Origin: Paraescarpia echinospica
Taxonomy: Eukaryota; Annelida; Polychaeta; Sabellida; Siboglinidae
NCBI GenBank assembly: GCA_020002185.1
Contig: CM034532.1
Location: forward strand, 47,701,962 to 47,765,961
Direction: 5' to 3'
DNA length: 64,000 nucleotides
Positions 13,296-27,000 of the stretch are shown here, one piece after another. Made by a program: the position numbers and the translations under genes. Under the pieces are notes generated by a model. That model had not been told where the DNA came from. It did no database searches and saw nothing but the letters and a program-made list of their open reading frames with translations. Within the stretch, counting starts at the first letter, position 1; every line of letters starts with the position of its first letter.

Positions 13296-16200
13296 AACAA
13301 ACAAACACACACACACACACTCACATCCCAGCGGCAATTGGAGTAAACAAGTGCAGCATTGTGAAAAACTTTTCAAATTTACGTCATCTTTGCTGAACAT
13401 CGGCTATGAATACTTTGGGAAACCGTCTTCTTCTTCTGTGTGTCTAATACACTGTACTGTATATAGCGCCATCTGGAGGATGGCTTTCTTAGCTTGTGTG
13501 GATAATTATGGACAAGCATGTTTACATATAATGCTTGAATAACTTGAACTAGAATGTCATGTTAACTCTGTTCGTTTTATTATGTTTATGCTGATTTCAT
13601 CATACTAAAACATTTCAGGTTTCAGGAAGGGTGTGGCCTAGAAATGGCACCAGGAAGCAAGCCCACAGTCATCAGGTTCAGTTCTGTTCAAAGTATTAAT
13701 AAATTTGGTGAGTATGATGACACGTTTGGTGTAGTGTCAAATGTATTGATGTTTTAATTTTTGAAATCTCACAGAAATGAGTGTGTTAAAGTCTATGACA
13801 GGGTGTGAGGCATGTATGAAGGAGTGACTGAATTGGATACTCACACTTCTTTTTCCAATTTAAAAAAAGAACAGGAAAAACTAATGCAAGTTTATCGGAG
13901 TTTGTAGAAATAGTTAACAAATTGTCACCTAATGATTTTAATTATAATTTTCTTATTGAGAAAAATGTAAATGTCTAGCTATAGTATGTTCATGACATGC
14001 CAACTAATACAGTATTAAAACAGAACTTTGTATTTAATTGTATTTGTATATTTCTACATTTAAACAAAATGAGACAATAAACAAGTTAATTTTGTGTTCA
14101 TTTTGACATGTGGTCGACTGTATTTTTACAACATTTGTGTTTCTGTTCTTAGCATTAACTGTAAAAGTTCTGTCACTGATGCACAGATTAGTACAGAACA
14201 ATTCGTACTGTACGAAAAGGTAAAGTTTAAATCACAATAGTAAATTAATAATATAAGTAATTTTTTAGTAGCACCACTATACATTCTAACAAAACTACAA
14301 TGCATTTTTGTTGACTGATAAAATAATAGACACTTGACTTTTCCATTTTCACACCCAGTTTGCCCTTTTTATTACAATAGTCATTGAACTAACATGTACA
14401 CTGTGCACAATACTGAAAACATGATACAAGTTTACGCATCAACTTATAGTAAATTCTACAGGAGTTTGAGTACAGGGAATCCTGCTGAATGTTGACTTCA
14501 TTAACGTGGTCAGAGTCGACTGACGCTTGTGTTGTACTGTCTTGCAGAGACTTGTTCTACCAGGACCCACAGTTGTTTGGCACCCAGTCTTATGTTGATG
14601 GCATTGTAGACAACATCTCCTGCATGCTTCACATCCCCAGGTGGCACCTGCGTGTGGTTAGTCATCTCTTATGTGTCTGTTACAACAACATGCACCATTA
14701 TTCTATACTGCCTTCACTCACCCTTGGAGCAACAAACCAAGGGCAGTTATCACTGTTACAGTATTTTGATCTTACACTCGTCCCTGCTGACCATTTAATT
14801 TCAGCATTCGCTAACTATGGCATTTCTTACAACCGATATATCCTGGTAAATTGAACGTGGCACCACAGTGACGCCCTTGCGAATGTTTCACAGCTCAGTT
14901 TGTCCACTAAAAAATAAAAAATACATTAAATAACCACCTTTGTGCTGTTTTGAAATACATCACCATTTGGTAAATCAGAGGTCACTGGTCCAAGGATGCC
15001 AATGAACATAGAGGTGACAGCACCTTGGCACCTGGAAGGAAATACACAGTTTACAATGTCCCAACACTAGCATATTAATATATATAGATCGTTCCCTTCA
15101 CTGTCATTTACTTTGATGCACTGTCAATGATGCAGGCACTGTCTAACCCCCCAAACAAGGAACTCAACCTTCTTGCCAGTGCCATGGCTGCACTGCAGAA
15201 TGCCACTGGGCAGACGATGCTCCAGTGGATCCCAGCACACCGCTACATCCTGGGAAACGAAGAAGTAGACAGATTAGCAAAGGAGGGGGGAACTGGATCG
15301 AGAGGAGAGAAAGATCACATACAAAGAAGCAAAAACCATTGTGTATCACAAAGAGAGGAAGACATAGCTGAAACAACATCCAAGCTACTATAGCAAGGAC
15401 AACTTTTACCAGCAAAGACCCGGTGATAATGGTCCCCCTGAAGATTGGACACTGCAGAATCAGGCACCATATGCACAGCAAACTATACATGGGAGAAACT
15501 GACATATGTCCAACTGTCACTGCTCCAATGACAGTGCACCACCTCCTGCAATACTATCCAACACCAGAAAGAGGGAAAGGCAACCTGGCAGAATGTTCTT
15601 TGGCCTACTACCTGAGGCATACAATGATCTTCATGTGAGCAACCGGAGTCCCAATTTGAGCGAACACTGAAGAAGAAGTTCTCACTACGTGGCTGGCTTT
15701 AATAGTGGCCCTCAGCTTTGTTTCCCCTTCTCATCCCATCACTGATCCCTCACAGCTGTCTCCACCATCCATCTCCACTTCCTTTTTTCTCTCAGTCCCA
15801 CCCTCATTCTTCATTCCTCTCACAGTCTTGCCAAATTCCACCTCAGTCAGTCTTCCTCATCTGTTTCCACCCTCTGCTCTGATGGTATCTGCTCTCTTTG
15901 TTAACCATTCCACATCAATTAATTCTCCTGTCCAGCCCACATTAATCGACTCCTCACCAGTTTCTTCTTGACACACACTTTCACATCTACCTCCTCCCTG
16001 TGGATATGTTAATTTTTCCTCTTAGATAGTTTGCATCTTGAGCGCCAAATTTTTAGTGGTTAATCTACAACACCTGGGAAGAAAACTAACACTTGCATAT
16101 TTTCAAAATTCTTTATGAGTTTGACTGGTTTTAGATGTTGTAGTTATGATCAGTTTGATGTTTAATTGACTTACCTGCAACGTTTATGACATTGCTTGTG

Positions 16201-19200
16201 TAAATATGATTTGAAATAGCTGCATTGATTACTTCTTTAGATGGCGACCTCGAAAGGGTGTATAGTTGGTGACCTTCAATTCAGAGATGCTGATTCCAGT
16301 TACATAGACTGCAGCCAGACAAGCAATGTAAGTATTGGTGCGAAAGAAGACTTCATTGCATCCATTTCTAAGTAGGAAACGTTCCTGTCACTTAATTTAT
16401 AGCTGTAACAAAATTACTATGTTCACCAGTATTAAATTAAACATGGGTTACACTCAACTTACAGTAACAAGTGTTCTCTGATGTTGACTAACAATATTTG
16501 TTTTTGTTCCAGGGAATTTTAATACCAAGTCATGTGAATGGCATAACATGTATCCTTTTGGTTTGATTTATCAGTTTGTATCTTCATCCTATTTAAAATG
16601 TGTAGAATTTCCACAAATTGTTTGCCTTTTTGATCAGTGTACAATTGAATAACAATTTGACAACTCAAAAACGATTACACATGATTGCAATTACTTGTAA
16701 TATTCCTTTTATGATATGGATATTGATAATATCAGCTGTTTGCATGAGTTAACAAACTTCCAGAATTGTGTTGAATTTGATGTTCTGGTACAGCAAAAAG
16801 TGTTGTCTTAACATTATAGTTACTGCCAGCAATAAACGTTTCTACTACTAAATGGCTGCTAGTATGGACTTTGACCAACAACAGCACTAACATCATCTGC
16901 CAAGGTTGTACTGTTGATTGAGAAAGACGCCACCTTCCAGACTCTACTTGATGACAACGTGCGTCAGAAACTGGCGTCTTGCATCATAATCACAGTGAGA
17001 TATATATACTCGTTTGTAACTCTTTCTTTACCTCTTTCACATGGCAATGTAATTTATCCCAGATACAGACATACAGTATGCATTGTCATGGGAATAAATG
17101 CTGCTGAACATGCCCTGTCTTTTAGCATAGTGCGCGACTATGCAGGTTGGTGTTTCAAGCAGTACCTGAAATTGCAGTCGCAGAATTTAATATTTTTATA
17201 TCACCATGAAGATAATAGTCATACCTACAAATTTGTTGCTAGATGTACATGGTAATTGGTTTTTCTTTTTGAGTAATTGCCATTTGAACATCACAAATGC
17301 TAACTTTGCATTTTATCTGTGGCCCCGTATATATATATATATATATATTGCGGGATTACGCAAGTTAAAATACATCCAGTGTACAGGTAATTTTGTTCAC
17401 GGCTAGGTCAGAGACCAAGCAATCCAGTCAGTAGTTTGATATTATTTACCATAGGTGCGGCATATACACAAACAGAAGTTTCACATAGTATTCATATTGG
17501 ATGATTCATGGAGGTTATGTAATTTTGAGTAGTTAATCGCAGCGCTATGCATGTTTTCTATGTCTGTTTCCAGGCACGACCAGCAATGATAAAACATGGA
17601 AATTTTAACTCTTCAATAGCATTATGTAAATGTGCCGTCTTTCACAGGGAAAGGGATTTCCTGACATGAATACACGATTGATGGTGAAGAAACTCTGGGA
17701 CACATTTCATCTACCAACATTAGCACTGGTTGATGCAGATCCACACGGTTAGCTGTTTCCTTCTAAGTTCTCTATAAGGGTTGCATAAGTTCGCAGAGTC
17801 CAATAAAACATAGCATTATGTACGGGTGGGTGATGGCTTGGTCATCACCATGTATCGCGGGGAAATAAATCGCTACTATGTCACCACCTATCAAGTGGAA
17901 CAAGTATTAATCCACATTGACATTATTGTGATATCAGAACAGGGAAGAATAGTGGGTAATGTCTTGGCAACCATGTCACGTACAGCAGGTGGCTGTGTTT
18001 TGGAAGTCATTTTGGATTGCTCAATCTTAAGTACCACATTACTTATTGGTGGAGGTGGATAGTTTGAACCAATGTGAAATACTACAGCATACGGTTATGA
18101 CACTTAAGTAAAGCTTAATAGGGGAATGTTTAACTATACCAGCCATTATCATGTAAGGATGAAAACATCAACAGGAAAACATATAAGCAGAGTATTATCT
18201 TTAGAATTTTCTACTTGATCGGTCGATAGGTAGGTCTATATCTTTTAAATAATTTTCACCTGACCGAGCCATACATTATTAGTTATGAGGTACAGGTGGT
18301 TTAAAAGTTAAGGGAATGGTTATTTGTGTTGATTGTCTTATTTATTTGACAGGTTTTGAAATCATGGCAGTTTACAAGTTTGGATCACGGGTAAGATTAG
18401 ATATTAATAAACTTGTTGACATTTGTTTAATGAAACTTTTAATATCAAATACACTGTACATTAGGGACATAGTCAGTTTCAGATGGCGTGGTGCAGCCAA
18501 AGAAATTATTGTGTTTGATGGCAAAGGTTTCACTGGGATTTTGTTGGTCAAGAGCTCACATAGTAAACGTTTCTTTCGAAGCACAGGAGCCCGATCATTC
18601 CTTCAAAATGTGTGGGTAATGATTGATTGTGAAGAAACGCCCAGACATTTACAGTCAGTCAACACTATAGCCCACTTCACTAAACAGATACTTACAAGAT
18701 GTATTTCTAAGTAGACAAGAAACAGTATATGTGACTAACACTAATACAACTAGATAACTGTGAAAATTAAATGTTCCTTTACAACACAGAAATGTTTCCT
18801 GTTGCAAAGTAAGCCTTACTAGGCAGTGACAGTCTTGGTGACATTTTCCCCATTGAAGTGTTGTAAAACAGATTAATTATTTGGCTCACAAACTACACTT
18901 TATAAGCTGCTGAATACTGTAGACGTACACAACATGTGGTTGGTGCAGGATAGCTAGGTTACGTAGGTTACACAGCTAATCTGTCTTTGCAGTCACTCTC
19001 CTTTGAGGCAGCCAATCTAACAGTTCCAGCAGTCCGGTGGTTAGGTGTACTTCCATCTGACATAGACAGGTGAATATGTACCATATATATTTACATATAT
19101 ATAACCATGTTTGAGTTGGCAAAATGCTGTGCAACTTAATTGAAAGCCAGCTGTGCTAATTACTATACATCAATGCAACTGTAGCTGTGTCGTACAATTC

Positions 19201-20321
19201 TTGTAAGATGTTCAGGTTTTGTTCTATATTACTACTTATGTTGGCACACTATCTCCTGCCAGGTGTCAAGGTCCACTTGTCTGTGTTAATTTGCTTCCTT
19301 GACGATTCCCTATGATCTACCAACTGATGATATATTTTAAAAAAGAACCAAATTGTCTGAGAAAGGTGGAAACATTAGGTAAGCTAAATGGCAGGCAGAA
19401 GGCTCAACTATGGCATTATGTTAACTTTACAAGGAAACACTGGCTTCGCATGCATGCCGTAATTGGCAACATAAGCAGGAATTTTGTAATGGTGATTAAT
19501 ACTACCCTTTGTTGCTCTGTGGGTGGGTATAAGCTTGTTGCTAATAATGTGCATCTGTTGGTGATAGATTTAACAGAACCGTGTTAAAGGTACATTCTTG
19601 CAGGTTGCAGATTCCAAGGAGTGCCCTGATACCTCTGACTACAGCAGACAAAGACAAGGCCCAGGAATTGTTGAGACGCCCTTACATGTCTTCACAATCA
19701 ACATGGAAACACGAGGTTAACATACCTGCCTTCAGTATTATTTTAGAGTCTGTATAATAATATGCTAACTTTGGCACATTGTAAGCCTCCTCCCAGATGC
19801 CAACATCCACTCACCTTTCTATGTTCTTTCATTTCCCTTTGGCCATTGGCCTCTGATTTACCAAGTGTTGATGTATTTAGAAACATCAAGGTGGTTAATT
19901 TGAGTTATTTACTTTTTTCTGTGAATGAATTGACTGGTGAAACACTCGCCAACCACCACCACTGTGGCACTGTGTTTAGCTGAGAAATCATAGTACGGCT
20001 GCACGGAGTACTGTAATTGGCAACAAGAAATGAATTGGACATGAGAACAAAATACTGTAATGGTGACAATAGCAGAACTTGGTTTGTTATTCCACCTAAT
20101 TAAAATAGAAAGTGCTCTGTTACAGAGTAAACTTGTATTATAAAGTCTGAAGAGAATCCGTTACAACTACATTAATTAGTTTTATATTTTTCCTGTTTCA
20201 GATGGATGTCTTATTGAAATTGGGCATGAAAGCCGAGATCCAGTGTTTGTCAGCAATATCACCCAGTTTCCTAACAGATGTATACCTACTAAATAAAATT
20301 CAATATGGTAGCTGGATCTAA
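11372..20321 (+). CDS. SPO11: SPO11 meiotic recombination protein (13 exons)
   Basis: SPO11 makes the programmed DNA double-strand breaks that start meiotic recombination. Coding exons: 11372-11547, 12835-12948, 13619-13707, 14153-14219, 14548-14656, 16241-16327, 16513-16549, 16885-16994, 17648-17747, 18353-18390, 18993-19069, 19604-19715, 20202-20321. All junctions are GT/AG and the phases fit, giving 411 residues (human SPO11 has 396). The winged-helix part carries the catalytic tyrosine in RDLFYQDPQLFG (Tyr153). The Toprim part has the acidic residue in LLIEKDATF (Glu239) and the DxD in LVDADPHG (Asp292, Asp294), plus GKGFPDMNTRL. The C-terminus YGSWI matches the vertebrate ending. An in-frame TAG at 11357 precedes the first ATG (11372); a second ATG at 11378 is equally plausible. 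Nothing is broken, so the gene looks functional. Intron 5 holds a dead LINE and intron 8 a fold-back element. It converges with MCPH1. Confidence 0.95.
13217..13320. repeat. (CA)n microsatellite in SPO11 intron 2
   Basis: About 37 CA units, then four AAAC-type units, then more CA. The apparent CVCV and HTHT proteins here are products of the repeat. Confidence 0.98.
15100..15690 (+). mobile_element. decayed LINE with RNase H domain in SPO11 intron 5
   Basis: The plus strand encodes an RNase H-like segment (LQWIPAH, then GNEEVDRLAKEGG) typical of Jockey/I-type non-LTR retrotransposons. It is followed, in shifted frames, by the usual tail (LKIGHCRIRHHMHSKLY, then TAPMTVHHLLQYYPT). Stops and frameshifts make it inactive. 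A pyrimidine-rich stretch to about 16010 may be its 3' untranslated region. It shares the orientation of the host gene and touches no exon. Confidence 0.75.
17122..17348. mobile_element. fold-back element fragment in SPO11 intron 8
   Basis: This is a partial copy of the element at 34.29-34.77 kb and 57.52-58.06 kb. It has the same terminal wording (TAGCATAGTGCGCGACTATG, then AGAATTTAATATTTTTATAT) and the same module (ACAAATTTGTTGCTAGATG, then GTAATTGCCATTTGAACATC). It ends in an (AT)n run at 17328-17348. Confidence 0.65.
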
Positions 20322-20389
20322 GTTACTAAAGGTTACTATAGGCTACAACTATTATTATGTTGCATAACAATGATACCATTCCATATCAT

Positions 20390-20405
20390 AATAAAAAACT
20401 TTATT
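20390..20405. promoter_or_regulatory. back-to-back poly(A) signals of SPO11 and MCPH1
   Basis: AATAAA on the plus strand (20390-20395) is followed four bases later by AATAAA on the minus strand (20400-20405). It lies 69 bases past the SPO11 stop and about 640 bases past the MCPH1 stop. If both are used, the two convergent transcripts end at almost the same point. Confidence 0.5.
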
Positions 20406-21039
20406 ATGGCGTTCATTTTATTTACACTGTAGTTATACCATGATATACATAATTCAACGTACACACAACTTACTTTCTAGCAACACATTCCAATAGCTAA
20501 ATCCTTGTCAAGACACTTCATAGAGCTAATATCTTATCTCTAGTTTCTATGGCTTTGGTATAATTAGGAGTACAAGAACTCGGAACACTGTAATGATTAC
20601 TACTAATATTATTGATTACAATTTAATTTTAACATATATACCTGCCCACACTGTAGTCATTGTAGGATAACACATCTAACTCAAGCTGCAGTCATGTCAT
20701 TTGAGGGAATAACGGTTGTTCATATGTAATACTGAAAGTGCCTAATGTATTCTACACTAAACTACAACCCATGTTGCTACATGGTCGTATCACAAATACT
20801 GAATGAGTAGTGGTAAACAGTATCATGTGTCTCCACTTTGTTATCACATAATATCGCTCCTGATGTATCACGTGTCAGACATCACAGCATAGAGATGTCT
20901 TAACATATTCAGACAGATAATAGAAATGTGTCCCTGAGGTGCCTTTTCTCCGACACGTTCGCGAGGCAATGCGACCTGCAGTAGATGTACTTGGGGGGGG
21001 GGATGGGACGGGTGAGGCGTGCAAATTGTCCATAACTGC

Positions 21040-24000
21040 TCAATACTCGGGACTTGAGTCACCCCGGGTCGGGTCATCTTCACCATTGAGTCTGTACGCT
21101 TTGTGTGGCAATGCACGGTGCGCCGTGATCGAATCTGTAAGTAGAACACTTGTCAGCGTACTTGTTTGAAAATTACCAACTGTATACGTAACATATTTCA
21201 TAAACTGAGAGGTGCAGTATTTTTGCCTATCTGCTTTGCATGCCAGAGTTTAGTGTTCGTGACTTGGACCAGGCAAGGTACATTTAGTGTAAAATCCTGG
21301 CTCTCAACATTGGGGACTCTGTATCCCTCGTGATTCATCGCAATAAAAAAAACCACTGAGGATGACAAGTTATATGCCCGAGATGCAGTCTTGAAAGAAT
21401 TTCATAATATACAAACACTAACTTAATCAGTTATATTTATCGGTGCACTGATAACTAAAATGCTGACACCTGTACAGTGCTGACACTCACCCAAGACCCA
21501 CTGTTCAGAGACGGAGACAACACCGGGCTGCTGGGGCACCTTGCCGACACAAACTCTACACTTGGCCAGACACTGCGTCACCTAAATCAACAACACAATA
21601 ACAAGCTGCAAAACAACCAACATAAGGGGCAAACAATTAAAGAGAAAGGTAGGCATTTCAAGTAAGACAATCCAACCAAAATGTAAAAAAAAAATTTTTT
21701 ATGACAACTTAATTTTGAAACTTATTTCGGCTGTTGTTGGCAGTCTTCATGAGGAACTTATGATTAGTTCCTGTTGAAGACCGATGACTGTCGAATCGTT
21801 GAAGTATGTTTCAAAATTCGTACTTGTGTTAGAAAGAAAATTTGTTTCGATTTGTTGTTCCAACTTTATGAACATTTTCATTAATACTGAACGAAATGGT
21901 ATGTCACCTCGGCATGGAAACCATTTTGACAACATTGAAAAATTAGCCATTCATGCAGTGACATGCTACAATTTTCTTTTTAAGATCACTAAAATTAGCT
22001 TCAGTTGGGAGCATTTATTTGCCACAACAACATGTAATTATATTCTTAATAATCCCCTTTTACTTAAATTACACAATTGATGACTGCCAAAGCTCTATTG
22101 TCATTGTGACTAGATATAAACAAATATAATGTACCTTTTAGGTTGGCAGTGTATTGTAGTAATAGTTTGAAATTAAACTAACAAATGCATTGACCTATGG
22201 TATGGGTAAAGTAAGGCTACTTAATTTAATATTCTGAAATTTTAACCCAATACAGAACTTTATCGTATTTGCAACAGTGATCTGTGCTCGACTGATAGAA
22301 TACACAGATCGCAAGACGTCACCTGTCCCGCACAGAGCTTGACGAGTTTCACAAGGTCCATGCGACTGGGCACTGTATGTGGAGCGACGCAGATTGGACT
22401 GTATTTGCTGAACAAGTCTTGCGTGTAGTTGCCGGATGCCGTCAGTCGCTCCAATCGACTTATCTGGTGGCACATCAAAACATGATCACATTTGATGACC
22501 CCACGCTACACCTGCATGATAGGGTATACCGGGTTGGCGTGTATCCAGCTGCTCATCTTTTTTATGTTAATTGATACACATACCTTATAAATATTTTTTA
22601 TAGACATGTTATTCGATTGTGCCAAGCAAGTTCCATGGTCAGTAAGTTTAAAACAGCAGGTCTTATACTTTAGAGATCTGCAATATTATTTAGAATTCTG
22701 GAAACACTTGATATTATTGCAAGATTAAACACAATTATGGGAAGTGTAGTTACCTGTGCTGCAGGAAAGAAGTCACTTTGTTCGTATGGTTCTTCGTCTA
22801 GCCAACGATTGCACTCAAGTGACTTGAAAACCTAGAACAGCATACTGTTTGCATTAACAAAACACCTACTTCAGAGTACTAAGTACTCAAATGCAACTTG
22901 ATGTCACAATGCATGAAGTAAATCACCAATATAAACTTGACTATCTTACAACACAACTATAAATTTAAAACTAACTTCAACGTTTTTACTATTATCAGCA
23001 GTCTTCATTGGGAACTGTTCTTGATGAAGACTCTCAACAGTAGTCAAAACGTTGAGGACCTCAGGTGAATTTCAAATTTATAGTTGTTATAAGAAAAACT
23101 TATTTTTAATTATTCTTCAAACTTGATAACAATTTTCACTAATAAAGCACTGATACTTATTAAATGGACTGTCAACTGTCATTGTCCAAATGTATGATGA
23201 GCTCCAAATGTTAGGTGAGCACATAAATAATATTATAAAACACATAACTTGCCTTTGTGGGTACTCTACATTATAGGTGAGACCAGTTGTAAGACCACCA
23301 TGCCATTCTACAGTAGTTGACAAGGGTAGAGGAGACTAACGTCTCCACGGCCAGACACCCCATGTGAAATGGTGTTTTTTGACCAAAAATACTCAAAATG
23401 GTTTTCTTACAGATTATACCTTTGAATATAAACTTGACTATCTTACAACACAACTATAAATTTAAAACTAACTTCAACGTTTTTACTATTATCAGCAGTC
23501 TTCATTGGGAACTGTTCTTGATGAAGACTCTCAACAGTAGTCAAAACGTTGAGGACCTCAGGTGAATTTCAAATTTATAGTTGTTATAAGAAAAACTTAT
23601 TTTTAATTATTCTTCAAACTTGATAACAATTTTCACTAATAAAGCACTGATACTTATTAAATGGACTGTCAACTGTCATTGTCCAAATGTATGATGAGCT
23701 CCAAATGTTAGGTGAGCACATAAATAATATTATAAAACACATAACTTGCCTTTGTGGGTACTCTACATTATAGGTGAGACCAGTTGTAAGACCACCATGC
23801 CATTCTACAGTAGTTGACAAGGGTAGAGGAGACTAACGTCTCCACGGCCAGACACCCCATGTGAAATGGTGTTTTTTGACCAAAAATACTCAAAATGGTT
23901 TTCTTACAGATTATACCTTTGAATGCACACTATCAATAATGTTCATTTCTATGACATTTACAGGTCTCTAAGTGAGTTTTAGTCATAAATAAAGCACGTT

Positions 24001-27000
24001 GACATCAAGTAATCAAATCTATTCTGCAATCTTTGAAAGCCATTGTCTCAAAACATTTTTTGTCAATTTTCTGCATTTGGAAACGGGCTAATTTGGAGTA
24101 ATTACGCTATACAAATAGTTTTCAGTGTTGCATTCAGCAGAATCTGCTCAGTGAAATGATCACACTTTTTTAAATCATCAAGTTTGAATAAACATATTTG
24201 TTGCCAAAAACCAATTTTTTTTTCTCAAATTTTACAAACAATTCTTTAAAAAATAAAACGGAATAATGCTCTGAGCTATTCAGAACATGGATTTGTAAGA
24301 TTAATAATTATCTATGTGCTGAAAAAAGAATGACAGTGTTTCCAAATTTGCCAATATTTGCTCAAAATGGCAGCCATGTTGTTTGTTACCATTGAAACGG
24401 GAGGTCTGGCCAAAAAAGTATATATATTTTTTACTCAGTATGATCCATTCCATACTTTGGACTAGAAAAAATTGCAGGTTGCTCAAATAAAAAAATAATC
24501 CTATCTACCTGCCGTGTCTGGCCTTAAGATGTACGTGTAATTGTAATACATGCTGAAATAGTTCAAACTATTACAGTCGCAAAGTTAGGGGTTGTCGCAT
24601 AAATTCACAAAGGTGCATAATGCACAATGACACTAGTGTGGATATCACAATCCATTTTGGATCATTCGATATCTTACAACCCACACCCATGTATTGGCAT
24701 GGGACATAAGATATCTAATGATCCAAAATTAATTGTGATATCCACACTAGTGTCATCGTGCACCACGTGTTGGTGGGGGTGCCCAGTGGGTGATGGTTTG
24801 AACCAATACAAAACACTGGTTTTTGGATTTTGTCTTTGTGAACGTATGAAGCACGAGACGTACCCACTCAAGAGAGAGGAGCCAACTGCCCCGACAGATG
24901 CCAAGGAGCACGTTGAGTGTGCGTCGGTCGTTGCCACATATCACGTGTGTTGTCATCTCACCCACGCCAGACACGATGCGGTAGCCGCCGAGTTTCTTCA
25001 CCACTGACCGCACCATGTCCTGCTCACTGGCAACAATGTAACAATGTAGTTAGTGTTTCTTCACCACTGACCACCATGTCCTGCTCACTGGCAACAATGT
25101 AACAATGTAGTTAGTGTTTCTTCACCACCAGACATTGTTGCCATTGAGCACGCATGGTACAATCAGTGGTAAAGAAACACTAACAACATTGTTACATTGT
25201 TGCCAGTGATCAGGGCATGGTACATGCCCTGATCACTGGCAACAATGTAACAATGTTGTTAGTGTTTCTTTACCACTGATTGTACCATGCGTGCTCAATG
25301 GCAACAATGTTGTTAGTTTGTTAATAGTTAATTTGTAACACAATAATACTTTGTTACATCCACATCAACATGTGCTAGATACGATGCCATTATGTTCACT
25401 GTCAAACAGAGATGATTACTTCACAAATGTAATTGAATATGATTACTGCTAAAATTTATGAGTACAATTATTAAAATTCATTACAATTACTTTAAATTAA
25501 TCATGATTACAATAATGGCTTAACCATTGTCTAGTACACTGTTTACACCTTCCTGGTTGTTACCAGATATTGTAATAATTACAGTACTGATTATAAAATT
25601 TACTTTAGCAATGTAATCAAGCCATATAAACCACTAAATATAATGAGAAAAATCCTAGGTGACAATAATAATTCAGCTAGTACACCATTTGAAGCCACAT
25701 ATATTTATTGGTGATTAACAAAATATTTAAACATTCCTTGGCATTTAACTAGCCATTTAATTTCAAACGATATTCCTTGCTAGCAGTTACATAGAAGCTA
25801 AATTCACAAGATTCGTACTGCACTCACTCTGTGTGTAGACTGGTCATGACGAGAGTCTTCGATGAATGTTCATGACTCTTCCGGTTCTCCGCAATGACGA
25901 CTTTCTTCCAGTTGGATGTATCACAGATGTTGCCTGAGTTGCCTCCATTGATATTGCTGTTGCGACCACAACTTGAACTTGACCCTGACTTGCGACTCTT
26001 GTTTGGCTGTACGTGTTCTGAACAGTTGTTCTTATTGTTATGAGTACCTAAACTGTTTGTCTTCTTCATCATGCCGACACACACCAAGTTATCCCCGGAT
26101 ATATTCCCGTTATGGGATGTGTTCTTTTTTTTATTTTCCGAAGGACGACGCTGACGAGATGACATAACCGCAAACTCGTCGATACTTTTCCTGCTCGACC
26201 TGGCGAGATTCAGCAGCAGACAACTACGATGCATGCTAGAAGAGAGCGACAGCTGGGTCACTGTTGACTGGTTCATGGCAGAGAGGTTTGATGCCGAGAG
26301 GTGAGTGCTTGAGGAATCTTGCACCGACTGCCTCACATGGTCGGGGGTGTCACTGTTGGACTTACGCAATTCATTTCGCTGCAGACGTACAGAGCGTCGT
26401 CTCGAAACAGTTCTTTCTTTGTCAACTCCACTGCTCAATTCTAGCTCGGTGTTGATACTTTTATGACGTGTCGCCGAAGCATTGATAGAAGGCGACTGGT
26501 CTTCTCTGGCTGAATATCGCTTCTTGTCTGTCCGACTTCCACTGGGTATGCGAGTATCCTCTGTTGAAGACACGGCCTCAACAGGCATCTTCTTTGTCAC
26601 ACGGTTACACGACTTACCTCGCTGTTCCCTGCCTGCATGGATCTCTGTTTCCTTAGTTTTATCACCTGACCTATTGCACTTGCTGCTACTATTTGACAGA
26701 TTTGTTTTTCGATCAACATGATTTGTTTGCAATGAACTGTCACAAGGTTGTACAACTGCACATGTATTGTCGACAGCCATGCGACTAAAAGACTGAACGT
26801 CCTGCAACCTCACTACAACGTCCACAGTGCTGCATATAGCATTGTCGTTGACGTCAAGCACCTTGGCTCGCATCTTGACTCCCATGTTTGTTGCATGCAA
26901 ATCTCCAGACTTTTGCTGGCAGTGACGGTTGCTTGTCGGCGTTCCATTCACTGCACTGACATCTTGTACACTGCCCTTCAAACTAGCCACACACCTACCA

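Noticed and set aside
13019..13400. ORFs encoding Cys-Val or His-Thr repeats
   Set aside because: They are translations of the CA microsatellite in a SPO11 intron.
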